From Bacillota bacterium (GTDB taxonomy: Bacteria > Bacillota_I > Bacilli_A > Acholeplasmatales > UBA5453), in contig JAEZHT010000043.1 in NCBI GenBank assembly GCA_023436805.1, positions 1-19,328 on the forward strand: a stretch of 19,328 nt of DNA. Reading direction: 5' to 3'. The translations under genes and the position numbers were made by a program. Positions within the stretch are counted from its first letter, which is position 1. Every line of letters begins with the position of its first letter. The notes under the pieces were generated by a model. The model was not told the origin of the DNA, searched no databases, and saw only the letters and a program-made list of their open reading frames with translations. Of the stretch, positions 7,954-17,267 are shown one piece after another.

Positions 7954-7977
7954 TATCATATCTATTGGAGGAAATCT

Positions 7978-10900
7978 ATGATTAAACGCCTGAAAAAAAT
8001 GAAATGGGTGCGCTTTTTAAACGAATACTACCGAAAAGTCAAAGCGTTCTTTATTGCTTTTGGCTTAAAGAAGACGTTATTGTCTTTGATATCTTTGGTA
8101 CTGGTCGTTTATGTAGTTGCATCTTTTTTTAGAGTAGCATCAAATAATCTTTTTTTTGATGCGCGCGCACTTACGCATGCCTATGAGGACAGCGCAGCGC
8201 TCAGCTTGAGTGAATCCACTTACTCTACAGTGAAAAAAGGGTATTTATCGAATAACTATACCCATAGTACACTAGAAGAAACGTTTAACCCAATAGATAT
8301 GACAGGGTCTTTGGTGACCGCACTTGACCCACGTTATCAAGCACCGATAAATGCTTATGCTGCATATAGACCTGGTGCGGATGATACGGTATCGGCTTAT
8401 CGCAGTCAATCCGATAAAGTGACCTTCTCGGTTGGTACCATTCCAACAGGGCTTTATTATATTGCAGTGGATTATTATGAACTTTCTGAAAGCGTTCAAG
8501 CCACTCAAGTCGGTGTTAAGGTCAATGCAGCATTCCCATTTTACGAAGCCAGAACACTGATTTTAGAAAGTGAATGGGTATTTGATAGCACCGAATTTAA
8601 ACTAGACCGCTACAAAAATGAAATACAACCAAGCTCAAGTAAACAACGCACTTGGAAAACCATGATTTTGCGTGACCTTAAGGGCATGCATGCAGGGTAT
8701 TACGAATTTTATTTAAAATCCAATGATGAAATCACGCTAGAACATGTCTCAGGTGAATATTTAATCGGTCAAGTACACTTTGTACAAGTCGATGACCTAT
8801 TGAGTTATGAAGCGTACTTAAATCAACATGCTGGCGCGACTGTAGTGAATAAACTCATCCAAGTGAGTGCGAAAGATTTAGCTACCAGAAATGACGCTTC
8901 AATCCGCTTAAGAGCAGAACGTGACCCATCATCCTTGCATTATGATACACAATTCTTGAAGATGAATACCATATTTGGTGATTCATGGCAAAATGGTGGT
9001 CAGGCCGTCACCTATGAAATTGAAGTTGAAACGGCTGGTTTCTACCATGTATCATTCAAATATCGTCAATATATGATCAAAGACATGCCAGTCTTTAGAA
9101 AGATTTACATCAATGGGGAAGTGCCATTTGATTTATTGGAAAGCTATGCATTCCCATACACCACTTCATTCATGCATCGTACGTTGACCGATGAAAATAA
9201 TGACGCTCTAAAGATTTATTTAGAAGCTGGTACCAATACCATCACCCTTGAAGCGGTGTTGTACCCGTATAGAAATACCATTGAATCCATCAAATACATC
9301 ATGTCAGAAATTCAAGATTTGGCATTACGTATTAAGAAATATACCTCAGGCGGTACAGACCGTTACCGTGACTGGGACATCGAAACTTATTTCCCAAATG
9401 CAGAAGGGGATATCCGCTTCTGGGCTTTGGAACTCGATGAGATCTATAATGAACTTTTGGTATTAACCAATAATAATGCCCCTTCAGAAATATTGAACTT
9501 AAGGGTCGCAGCCACCAGATTACGCAGTATTGCAAACAATGTCAATAAACTACCTGGTAGGATGGTTCAATTCTCTGATGGCGATTCCTCAGTCAACCAA
9601 ATGCTTGGGGATTTAATGCAACGCATGATGCGCGCCAACGTTGAACTCGAAAGAACCATGGTCCATGGCGATAAAGCGTTACCAAAACCTTACGCGAATG
9701 TGTTTGTTAGCACATGGGAAGGATTGAAACGTTTGGTATTGTCATTCATCAATAACCCATATTCCACCCAAAGAAGAGGTGACGATGAATTGATTGTTTG
9801 GGTAAATCACCCACGTCAATACATTGAAATCATGCAAATGATGATCGACCAATCTTACGATGGTGATATGAAAGTCACCCTTTCACAAATGCCTGATCAA
9901 AATAAACTGATTCTAGCCAATGTGGCTGGTAATTCACCGGATGTCGCGATTGGTGTTGACCACTGGATTCCGTATGAATTTGCCATCCGTGACGCCTCTT
10001 TAGACTTAAGACAATTCGAAGGTTATGCTGATTTGGTAACAAACTTTACCAAAGGTGCCATGATCCCTTACGTCTTTGAAGATGGTGTCTATGGTATCCC
10101 TGAAACACAAAACTTCTGGGTAACCTACTATAGAACCGATATTTTAAACTCGATTGGTATCACTGAAATCCCACAAACATGGGATGAAATCATTGAAATA
10201 CTCCCATTATTACAAAGCTATGGTATGAACTATTTCGTCCCACTTGCTCAGTATGAAGGGTTAAAACCGTTCGTTGCAACCTTACCATTCATCTATCAAT
10301 TTGGTGGTGACTTGTACGCACCAAACGGTATGTCTACAGCAATCAACAGCGACCAAACCTTAGAAGGCATTCAATTGATGAGTAATTTATATACACTATA
10401 TAACTTACCTCAACGTGTCGCATCGTTCTATAACCAATTTAGATATGGTACATTACCAATCGGTATTTCTGATTTATCTTCATACATTTTATTATCGACT
10501 GCCGCATCCGAATTGGATGGCTTATGGTCGATGGACTTACACCCAGGTGTATATAATGAACTTTCCGATGAAATCGTTAGATACTCCGCTGTCGGTGCAC
10601 AAGCTTCCATGATTTTATCCTCCACTCAAAATAAAGAAGAATCTTGGGATTTCTTGAGTTGGTGGATGTCTACAGAAGTTCAAAGCGATTTCGCATTCAA
10701 TTTACAAACCACCTATGGTAGACAATACTTCTGGAACTCAGCGAACGTCAATGCGTTCATGAATTCATCGATGCCTGAACGTTTCAAAAATGTGGTCTTA
10801 GAACAATGGACCTACGGTATTGAAGCTTCCCGTATCCCTGGTGCTTACATGGTTGAACGTGAACTCTCCAATGCTTGGAGTAAAGTCGTCTATAACGGCA

Positions 10901-11067
10901 CAAACGTCAGATTAGCGCTTGATGACGCGGTTAGAATTTCCAACCGTGAAATCTTATACAAGATGGCCGAATTTGGTTATGTCGAAAACGGGGTCATCAT
11001 TAAGAATTACACAGTGCCTTCGATTTATAACATCGACTTGTGGCTAACGGAGGTAAACAATGCTTAA
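7978..11067 (+). CDS. Membrane-anchored chimeric solute-binding protein with N-terminal carbohydrate-binding-like modules
   Basis: This 1029-residue protein has a short basic cytoplasmic tail, one membrane segment (about 33-51, no lipobox) and a large extracellular part. Residues about 140-270 and 310-440 look like beta-sandwich modules; the second, with VTYEIEVETAGFYHVSFKYR, resembles CBM6/CBM35-like folds. A mostly helical stretch (about 445-590) leads to a family 1 solute-binding domain (about 602-1010) with NFWVTYYRTDIL (712 onward) and PQTWDE (732-737), standard marks of sugar-binding proteins. The usual family length is 400-550 residues, so the N-terminal 600 residues are an addition. 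The ribosome site is TTGGAGG (7966-7971). It overlaps the following permease by 8 bases, so it is probably the dedicated receptor of that transporter. I recall similar large binding proteins beside Yip1 and DUF5696 genes in Paenibacillus-type genomes. Module names in the N-terminal half are tentative. Confidence 0.82.
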   Translation: MIKRLKKMKWVRFLNEYYRKVKAFFIAFGLKKTLLSLISLVLVVYVVASFFRVASNNLFFDARALTHAYEDSAALSLSESTYSTVKKGYLSNNYTHSTLEETFNPIDMTGSLVTALDPRYQAPINAYAAYRPGADDTVSAYRSQSDKVTFSVGTIPTGLYYIAVDYYELSESVQATQVGVKVNAAFPFYEARTLILESEWVFDSTEFKLDRYKNEIQPSSSKQRTWKTMILRDLKGMHAGYYEFYLKSNDEITLEHVSGEYLIGQVHFVQVDDLLSYEAYLNQHAGATVVNKLIQVSAKDLATRNDASIRLRAERDPSSLHYDTQFLKMNTIFGDSWQNGGQAVTYEIEVETAGFYHVSFKYRQYMIKDMPVFRKIYINGEVPFDLLESYAFPYTTSFMHRTLTDENNDALKIYLEAGTNTITLEAVLYPYRNTIESIKYIMSEIQDLALRIKKYTSGGTDRYRDWDIETYFPNAEGDIRFWALELDEIYNELLVLTNNNAPSEILNLRVAATRLRSIANNVNKLPGRMVQFSDGDSSVNQMLGDLMQRMMRANVELERTMVHGDKALPKPYANVFVSTWEGLKRLVLSFINNPYSTQRRGDDELIVWVNHPRQYIEIMQMMIDQSYDGDMKVTLSQMPDQNKLILANVAGNSPDVAIGVDHWIPYEFAIRDASLDLRQFEGYADLVTNFTKGAMIPYVFEDGVYGIPETQNFWVTYYRTDILNSIGITEIPQTWDEIIEILPLLQSYGMNYFVPLAQYEGLKPFVATLPFIYQFGGDLYAPNGMSTAINSDQTLEGIQLMSNLYTLYNLPQRVASFYNQFRYGTLPIGISDLSSYILLSTAASELDGLWSMDLHPGVYNELSDEIVRYSAVGAQASMILSSTQNKEESWDFLSWWMSTEVQSDFAFNLQTTYGRQYFWNSANVNAFMNSSMPERFKNVVLEQWTYGIEASRIPGAYMVERELSNAWSKVVYNGTNVRLALDDAVRISNREILYKMAEFGYVENGVIIKNYTVPSIYNIDLWLTEVNNA

Positions 11068-11944
11068 ACGTATGAATCATCCAGCATGGTTTATTCTCCC
11101 TTACTGGATACTATTCTCACTATTCATCATCATCCCAGTGTTGATTGCGATGGGATTATCGTTCACTTACTTTAACACGATCGAAACACCACGTTACATT
11201 GGGGTTACAAACTACATTGAGTTGATTACCATGGACAACATCTTCATGCAAAATGTCTTGCCGAACACCGTCAAATTTGCTTTGATTGTTGGTCCAATTG
11301 GGTATTTACTATCCTTCCTATTGGCGTGGATGTTGGCTCAAATTCCACAAAAACCAAGAACTGTATTGGCCATCATTTTATATTCCCCATCCTTAACCAT
11401 GGGGGTTGCGATGGCATCCATGTGGCGCATCATTTTCTCTGGGGATGCCAATGGGTATTTGAACAGCTGGCTCTTAAACTGGGGCGTCATTCTAGAACCA
11501 ATTCAATTCTTACAATCCCCACAATACTTGATGAACATCATGATCATTGTATCGTTGTGGAGTAGTATGGGGGTTGGGTTCTTAGCGATGTTGGCCGGGG
11601 TATTAAACATCGACCAAACGCTCTATGAAGCCGCTTATATCGACGGGATTAAAAACCGTACACAAGAAATTTTCTACATCACCATCCCACAAATGCGTCC
11701 TCAGATGCTATTCGGTGCGGTCATGGCGGTGGTTGGGACCTTCCAAGCAGGTGGGATTGGGGTGGCCTTATCTGGGTCAAACCCAACACCACAATATGCT
11801 GGTCAATTGATTGTAAACCACATCGAGGATTTTGGTTTCATCCGATATGCGATGGGTTACGCTTCAGCGATCAGTGTGGTCTTATTGGCATTGGTCTACA
11901 TGTTGTCTAAAGTGACTCAAAAAATTCTAGGAGAGAGGGATTAA
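11060..11944 (+). CDS. Sugar ABC transporter permease, MalF/UgpA type (pair 1)
   Basis: This 294-residue integral membrane protein has about six hydrophobic segments, the first at roughly 11-35. The ATPase-docking EAA loop is clear: YEAAYIDG (189-196), followed by the ITIPQMRPQM segment. It is the MalF-side half of an importer, but short, without the large periplasmic loop of E. coli MalF. The start overlaps the chimeric binding protein by 8 bases, with a strong GGAGGT site at 11049-11054. Partner is the next gene, one base after its stop. Confidence 0.95.
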   Translation: MLKRMNHPAWFILPYWILFSLFIIIPVLIAMGLSFTYFNTIETPRYIGVTNYIELITMDNIFMQNVLPNTVKFALIVGPIGYLLSFLLAWMLAQIPQKPRTVLAIILYSPSLTMGVAMASMWRIIFSGDANGYLNSWLLNWGVILEPIQFLQSPQYLMNIMIIVSLWSSMGVGFLAMLAGVLNIDQTLYEAAYIDGIKNRTQEIFYITIPQMRPQMLFGAVMAVVGTFQAGGIGVALSGSNPTPQYAGQLIVNHIEDFGFIRYAMGYASAISVVLLALVYMLSKVTQKILGERD

Positions 11945-11945
11945 T

Positions 11946-12821
11946 ATGGCTAGTTTCCAAGGCACAAAAATCAATCCGACGAGCTTCCATCGCAGTCAAC
12001 TCACCTTTTATGCATTCTTGATTCCACTATCAATTTTGATGTTATTACCGATTCTTTTCATCATCAATCACGCATTTAAACCAATTTCTGAGTTGTTTGC
12101 TTATCCACCAGCGTTCTTTGTTAAGAATCCAACAGTCAACAACTTTACCGAATTGGCCCGTGTTTCAAGTGGTTCAGGGATTCCATTTTCTAGATATTTA
12201 ATCAACAGTTTATTGATTACCTCGATTGGTGTATTTTTCGCCATCACCATCACCGCACTCAGTGCTTATGGTTTATCGAAACTACACTTCAAAGGGAAGA
12301 AGGCTTTGTTTGAAATCAATACACTTGCGTTGATGTTCGTCCCAATCGCGGTTCAAATTCCAAGGTATTTGGTCATTGCGAGAATGGGCATCATCGATAC
12401 TTATTTGGCACACATTTTACCTGTGGTGGTCATGCCGGTCGCGATGTTCTTAATCAAACAATTCATCGACCAAACACCAAACGAGTTGATTGAATCTGCC
12501 AAAATCGATGGGGCATCGGAAATGCAAATTTTCTCCCACATCATCATTCCAATTGTATCGCCAGCCATCGCAACCGTAGGCATCTTAGCCTTCCAAGCGA
12601 TTTGGAACGATACTTCGACTTCGACCATCTTCATTACAGATGAATCGAAACGAACACTTGCCTTTTACATGATGAGCTTAACAAGCTCCGTAGGTAACAA
12701 CATTGCTGGTCAGGGGATGGCTGCAGCAGCGAGCTTGATTATGTTCATACCAAACTTGGTATTGTTCGTATTCTTACAAAGCAAAGTCATGAATACCATG
12801 GCGCATTCGGGTATCAAATAA
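11946..12821 (+). CDS. Sugar ABC transporter permease, MalG/UgpE type (pair 1)
   Basis: This 291-residue membrane protein has its first membrane segment at about 20-40 and an EAA-type loop, ESAKIDGAS (183-191), followed by IIIPIVSPAIATVG. Both features are normal for the MalG-side subunit of carbohydrate uptake class 1 transporters. The chosen ATG is one base beyond the previous stop, with AGGAGAGAGGG (11929-11939) just upstream. Its TAA stop shares its last base with the ATG of the next gene. With the preceding protein it forms one heterodimeric channel; no ATPase is encoded beside it. Confidence 0.95.
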   Translation: MASFQGTKINPTSFHRSQLTFYAFLIPLSILMLLPILFIINHAFKPISELFAYPPAFFVKNPTVNNFTELARVSSGSGIPFSRYLINSLLITSIGVFFAITITALSAYGLSKLHFKGKKALFEINTLALMFVPIAVQIPRYLVIARMGIIDTYLAHILPVVVMPVAMFLIKQFIDQTPNELIESAKIDGASEMQIFSHIIIPIVSPAIATVGILAFQAIWNDTSTSTIFITDESKRTLAFYMMSLTSSVGNNIAGQGMAAAASLIMFIPNLVLFVFLQSKVMNTMAHSGIK

Positions 12822-14857
12822 TGAAAAAATTACTGATTGCAGCACTATTCATCCTCGTTTGTCTCCTCCCAGTCAACGTCGATGCCAACAACGGTATTCC
12901 GTATTACACATTTACGTACTCTTCGACACAACGCCGAATCGTACCTACACAAGATGCTTATTTACCTTTATCCATCACCTCTGAAATTGGTGGATATACC
13001 TTAGATTCACCAGAAGACCTCACCATCGATAAGGACAACAACGTCTATATCGCTGATACCAAAAATGGTCGAGTCATCAAGTATAACTTGCAATCCAACG
13101 TCGCTACCCTCATCGGAGATGGTTTCTTAACCAGTCCAATGGGTGTCCATGTCGGTTTAGATGGTGCGGTTTATGTCGTCGATTTTTCACACAAAAAAGC
13201 TTATAAGTATGTGTACGATCAATCGAATGATGCGTATGATTTGATGGTTACTTATGAAAGACCTGTCAATTCACCTTATTTCGCACCGTCAGATACATTT
13301 GAACCAACCAAAATCATCACCGACTCTGGTAACAACGTTTACATTCTATTGGCAGGGTCCATCAATGGGCTAGCCGAATATAAAAATGATGGCGAATTCT
13401 TTGGATTCTTTGGTGCAAACCGTATCCCGAACACTTGGGACAACATCATCAAATCCTTACTATTCGATGAACAACAACGCCGTGAATGGTTCAAAATGAT
13501 TCCAAAAGCATTGACCAACGTCGCTGTTGACCAAGATGGGTTAATTTTAACGATTACCAATGGTCAATCGGGTTACTTAAAACTCAACATCGCCAATTTG
13601 GTATTCAGTCAATCCAACTGGGGTTTCGAAAACTTAATGGACTTGTATGTGGGTCCACATAATACCATCTTTACGATCAACGCTGAAGGGTTTATCACAG
13701 AATATACACAAGAAGGACAAACCTTATTCATCTTCGCTGGTCCAGATAAATCATCCAATACCAAAGGGTTGTTCAACTCGCCAACCGCCATCGCTGTCGA
13801 TGCGAGAAACAACATATACGCGCTCGATAAATCCACCTCATCTTTACAAATTTTCGTACCTACTGCATTCGCGGATTTGGTCCACACCGCAATCACCTTA
13901 TATCAAGCCGGTAAATATAGTGAATCTGAAGAGCCTTGGAAACAAGTCTTGAAGATGAACAGTTTATTTGATTTGGCAAACAAAGGCATTGGGGATGCGC
14001 ATTTCGCCAAAGGTGAATATGAAGAAGCAATGCATTATTACGCCATTTCACGTCACTTAGAAGGCTATTCCAATGCGTATTGGGAAGTTAGAAATACAGC
14101 GTTACTCGCAGCCGCTTCGTGGTTGGTGTATGTCATTTTCGCTGCCATCATCCTCACCATTGTCAATCGTTTCTTACCGTTTATGAAGTATGTTAAGGCA
14201 CCAATCAAAAAATCACATGCTTATATGAAACGATTTAAGTTGTACAATGAATTGTTGTTTGGTTTCCACGTGTTGAGAAATCCAAACGATGGTTATTATG
14301 GCATCAAACGTGAAGGTAAAACTTCTAACTTATCTGCAACAATTTACTTACTCACATTCTTCTTAATGTACATCATTTTTATTTACACCACCTCGTTCTT
14401 ATTCAATGACCGTGTCGTGGCTGAAATCAATGTGATGCAACAAGTCATTACCGTGTTTGTCCCATTCTTCTTGTGGGTCATTGCGAACTACTTGGTATGT
14501 AGTATTCGTGACGGTGAAGGTAAATTGAGCGATGTGTATCAAGCAAGTGCATATGCGTTATTGCCAATGATCATCTCGTTGCCAATCCTCGCCTTCATCT
14601 CTCATGGTCTAACCATGAACGAAGCATTCATATTTACATTCTTATTTAACGTATCTGTGATGATCACTGTGATTTACCTCATCGTGATGGTCAAAGAAAT
14701 TCATTTCTATGAGATGAGAAAGACACTAGCCAACATCTTCATTACGATTTTCACCGCATTGATGATTTTGTTGATGGTCTCGATCGTTTACATCTTATTG
14801 AATGAAATATTACAAGTATTCTTAGACATTTATAGGGAGGTGACCTCACGTGCTTAA
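12821..14857 (+). CDS. Exported NHL-propeller / TPR / Yip1-domain membrane protein
   Basis: This 678-residue protein has a signal sequence (about 1-22). Residues about 61-348 hold six NHL-like propeller repeats, with motifs such as SPEDLTIDKDNNVYIAD, SPMGVHVGLDGAVYVVD and SPTAIAVDARNNIYALD. A TPR-like helical pair follows (about 352-410; AITLYQAGKYSESEEPW and AKGEYEEAMHYY), then one membrane helix (about 428-449). A Yip1-like domain with several membrane segments fills about 478-672, opening with HVLRNPNDGYYGIK. NHL propellers usually bind proteins, sugars or nucleic acids; Yip1 domains in bacteria are of unknown function. Translation starts on the TAATG overlap with the permease stop, with no clear Shine-Dalgarno sequence, so re-initiation is likely. 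Its position between two permease pairs suggests a membrane scaffold or sensor for glycan import. Function is inferred, not known. Confidence 0.8.
   Translation: MKKLLIAALFILVCLLPVNVDANNGIPYYTFTYSSTQRRIVPTQDAYLPLSITSEIGGYTLDSPEDLTIDKDNNVYIADTKNGRVIKYNLQSNVATLIGDGFLTSPMGVHVGLDGAVYVVDFSHKKAYKYVYDQSNDAYDLMVTYERPVNSPYFAPSDTFEPTKIITDSGNNVYILLAGSINGLAEYKNDGEFFGFFGANRIPNTWDNIIKSLLFDEQQRREWFKMIPKALTNVAVDQDGLILTITNGQSGYLKLNIANLVFSQSNWGFENLMDLYVGPHNTIFTINAEGFITEYTQEGQTLFIFAGPDKSSNTKGLFNSPTAIAVDARNNIYALDKSTSSLQIFVPTAFADLVHTAITLYQAGKYSESEEPWKQVLKMNSLFDLANKGIGDAHFAKGEYEEAMHYYAISRHLEGYSNAYWEVRNTALLAAASWLVYVIFAAIILTIVNRFLPFMKYVKAPIKKSHAYMKRFKLYNELLFGFHVLRNPNDGYYGIKREGKTSNLSATIYLLTFFLMYIIFIYTTSFLFNDRVVAEINVMQQVITVFVPFFLWVIANYLVCSIRDGEGKLSDVYQASAYALLPMIISLPILAFISHGLTMNEAFIFTFLFNVSVMITVIYLIVMVKEIHFYEMRKTLANIFITIFTALMILLMVSIVYILLNEILQVFLDIYREVTSRA
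14835..14843 (+). promoter_or_regulatory. Strong ribosome binding site that decides a GTG start
   Basis: GGGAGGTGA is a near-perfect anti-16S match lying 6 bases before the GTG at 14850, inside the end of the upstream gene. It supports the GTG, rather than any later ATG, as the start of the DUF5696-like protein, since the signal peptide begins directly at that codon. Confidence 0.8.
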
Positions 14858-17267
14858 AGTTGTTAAATACCTCATCGTGGTACTCACATTCAGTGCCCTA
14901 ACTTTCACTGTGGTCAACGCCGCCACCCAAGACAGTGCGTATGAAATCGTGCTATCGGATAACTTTGGATACATTGAACAAATGGTACTACAAAGTTCAC
15001 GTTATACGCAGCCTGACAATGTTACACCTGCTGCACTACAAGAATATCGAGATGATTATACACTCTCATTCACAACCGATGAACTGGCGTTTTTGGGTTA
15101 TGAAGAAGTCTTGAATGATTCAAAATTACGCGTTTATTTTGAACAAAAATCGTTCTCTGTCGTCATTGAAAACAAAGAAACGGGATACTTTTGGTCATCA
15201 CGTGCTGAATTCCAACACATTGAAGGTACCAATGAAACCCCACTCTTTAGAAACATGATGAACTCAGGTTTATGGATTGAATCGGTACGAATGCTCACCA
15301 ATGGTGGCGCACCAATCAACATCAACGAAAAATCATTAACCACGGAGTCACTCTATCGTATCGCAGGTGTGGCTTATCCAAACGATGAATCATTGATTGA
15401 TTTATATCCAGAATGCCCTACAGGGTATGCAAGTTCTAATGTGTGTTCTCAAGTAATCATTCGAGAACGGTACAATCAAAGTCGTGTCCGAGTGGACCGC
15501 GTCTCAACGTCATCCACAGCGATTGTTACCAAAGTCAACATTTTCGAATATGGCTTCTCATTCAATGTGGAACTACGTCTTGAAGATGGCGTCTTTAAAT
15601 CCAAAGTATTCTCAGATACCATTCAAGAAACTGACCCTAAATTCAAATTAACAGGCATTTATTTATTCCCATATTTGGGGTCTACCCGTAAGGATAAAAC
15701 CCCTGGTTATTTCATGATTCCAGATGGTGTCGGTGCATTGGTTAGAATCAATCAAATGCACGGTGATTCATTCCAAAGCCGTTTCTACGGTTCAGAATAT
15801 GGATATGATTCATTTACAACCAGTCAATTAACGATGCCGATTTATGGTATTATTCATGAAATTGGTGGCAATGGTTTTTATGCCAACATCACTGAAGGGT
15901 CAGAAGTAGGTATCCTATACGCCGATTTATATGGTGCGAATACCCGTTACAATTACATGCGTTCCAAATACAGTGTCCGTGAATTGTACCGCCGTATTAT
16001 CAATGCTTCAGGTGGTGGGTCACTCACCTTACTGGATCAAATTTCTTCAACCGATTATGCCGTGGATTATCACTTTTTAGGTGGGTCTGACGCTTCCTAT
16101 GTCGGGATTGCGAAAAACTACCGTGATAAATTGCATGATTCAGGTGTTTTAAAAGATATGGTCGAACCAAACAGCAATATTCCAATCCACCTCAATTACT
16201 TGATGGCAGACACTGAAAATGCCTTCATCGGTGTCAGACGCATTCGTATGACCCGCATCAAAGATGTATTGGATATTTATGAAACCTTAAAAGAAGCAGG
16301 CGTCACCAATCAAATGGTCACCTTGCATGGTTGGAGTAAAGATGGTAATGGTGTTGGTTTAGCTAGAACCAATCTCAATGAATCTAAACGTTCATTTGAA
16401 AAATTGGCCGATACCTTGGCAGAAGATGGCAACAAAGTCTTTTTATACAATGACTACGTGGTTGCATCCGATTCGAAGCGCGTCAATTTCATCAATGACA
16501 TCGCAAGAAACGTATCTCGTTTGAAAATGACTTACAGCAACCGTTCATTCAGCGGTGTTGAATCCAACATTCAATTGTTATACCCAGAAGCTACAGCGAA
16601 AAAATTAAACGCAGATGCTTCATTCTATGATAAATTAGGCTATGGTGCGGAAATTGGTTCGATAGGTAATATGCTATTCAGCTACTACGACAACAAAGTA
16701 TTTGAACGTGGTGACGCGATGAATTATTACCAGGAAGCGCTATCGAACTATGAAAACTTGATGTTATCTAGCCCAAATAGTTATTTATGGCAATACATGA
16801 ACGGTTATACCGACATGGCAGTGACCAATGGTCAGTTTAATTTCTATACCGATTTGGTCCCTGTATTACCTATCGTTTTATCGGGTAGTGTACCGATGTT
16901 TACCCCATACTTAAACTTCAATGCCTTGGGCATCGAACGCTTATTGATGATGGTTGACTTCGGTATCAACCCTAGATATGTCCTCACCGAAGAAAATACT
17001 TATAAGATGCGTTATACACGTTCATCTAATTTGTATACCACAGCCATCGCAGATTATGAAACAGAAATTATCGATACGTATCATTACCTCAATGACGCTT
17101 TAAAACATGTCATTGGTGCTATGGTTGTCGAACGGGAAGTGCTCAGTTTAGGTGTTGTGAAAGTAACTTATGACAACGGTGTATCGATTTATATCAACTA
17201 CAGTGACCAAATATTTATGAATTCAGACGTCATTATGTTTGGCAAATCTTATGAGGTGGTCCTATGA
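14850..17267 (+). CDS. Secreted DUF5696-like protein, possible uncharacterised glycoside hydrolase
   Basis: This 805-residue protein starts at GTG, set by the strong upstream ribosome site, and has a signal peptide cut near VVNA (about residue 24). Residues about 70-420 look like beta-sandwich domains. Residues about 443-690 alternate strands and helices (HLNYLMAD, TRIKDVLDIYETLKEAG, NQMVTLHGW, KVFLYNDY with Asp535), which suggests a TIM barrel. The C-terminus (about 770-805, VKVTYDNGVSIYINYSD) is like the small beta domain that closes many barrel glycosidases. From memory the order of parts resembles DUF5696 proteins of Paenibacillus and Clostridia. No catalytic pair can be assigned with confidence. 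It overlaps the Yip1-type gene by 8 bases and the next permease by 4 (ATGA), so it is made together with the transporter. Likely roles are extracellular trimming or binding of the imported glycan. Confidence 0.72.
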   Translation: MLKVVKYLIVVLTFSALTFTVVNAATQDSAYEIVLSDNFGYIEQMVLQSSRYTQPDNVTPAALQEYRDDYTLSFTTDELAFLGYEEVLNDSKLRVYFEQKSFSVVIENKETGYFWSSRAEFQHIEGTNETPLFRNMMNSGLWIESVRMLTNGGAPININEKSLTTESLYRIAGVAYPNDESLIDLYPECPTGYASSNVCSQVIIRERYNQSRVRVDRVSTSSTAIVTKVNIFEYGFSFNVELRLEDGVFKSKVFSDTIQETDPKFKLTGIYLFPYLGSTRKDKTPGYFMIPDGVGALVRINQMHGDSFQSRFYGSEYGYDSFTTSQLTMPIYGIIHEIGGNGFYANITEGSEVGILYADLYGANTRYNYMRSKYSVRELYRRIINASGGGSLTLLDQISSTDYAVDYHFLGGSDASYVGIAKNYRDKLHDSGVLKDMVEPNSNIPIHLNYLMADTENAFIGVRRIRMTRIKDVLDIYETLKEAGVTNQMVTLHGWSKDGNGVGLARTNLNESKRSFEKLADTLAEDGNKVFLYNDYVVASDSKRVNFINDIARNVSRLKMTYSNRSFSGVESNIQLLYPEATAKKLNADASFYDKLGYGAEIGSIGNMLFSYYDNKVFERGDAMNYYQEALSNYENLMLSSPNSYLWQYMNGYTDMAVTNGQFNFYTDLVPVLPIVLSGSVPMFTPYLNFNALGIERLLMMVDFGINPRYVLTEENTYKMRYTRSSNLYTTAIADYETEIIDTYHYLNDALKHVIGAMVVEREVLSLGVVKVTYDNGVSIYINYSDQIFMNSDVIMFGKSYEVVL

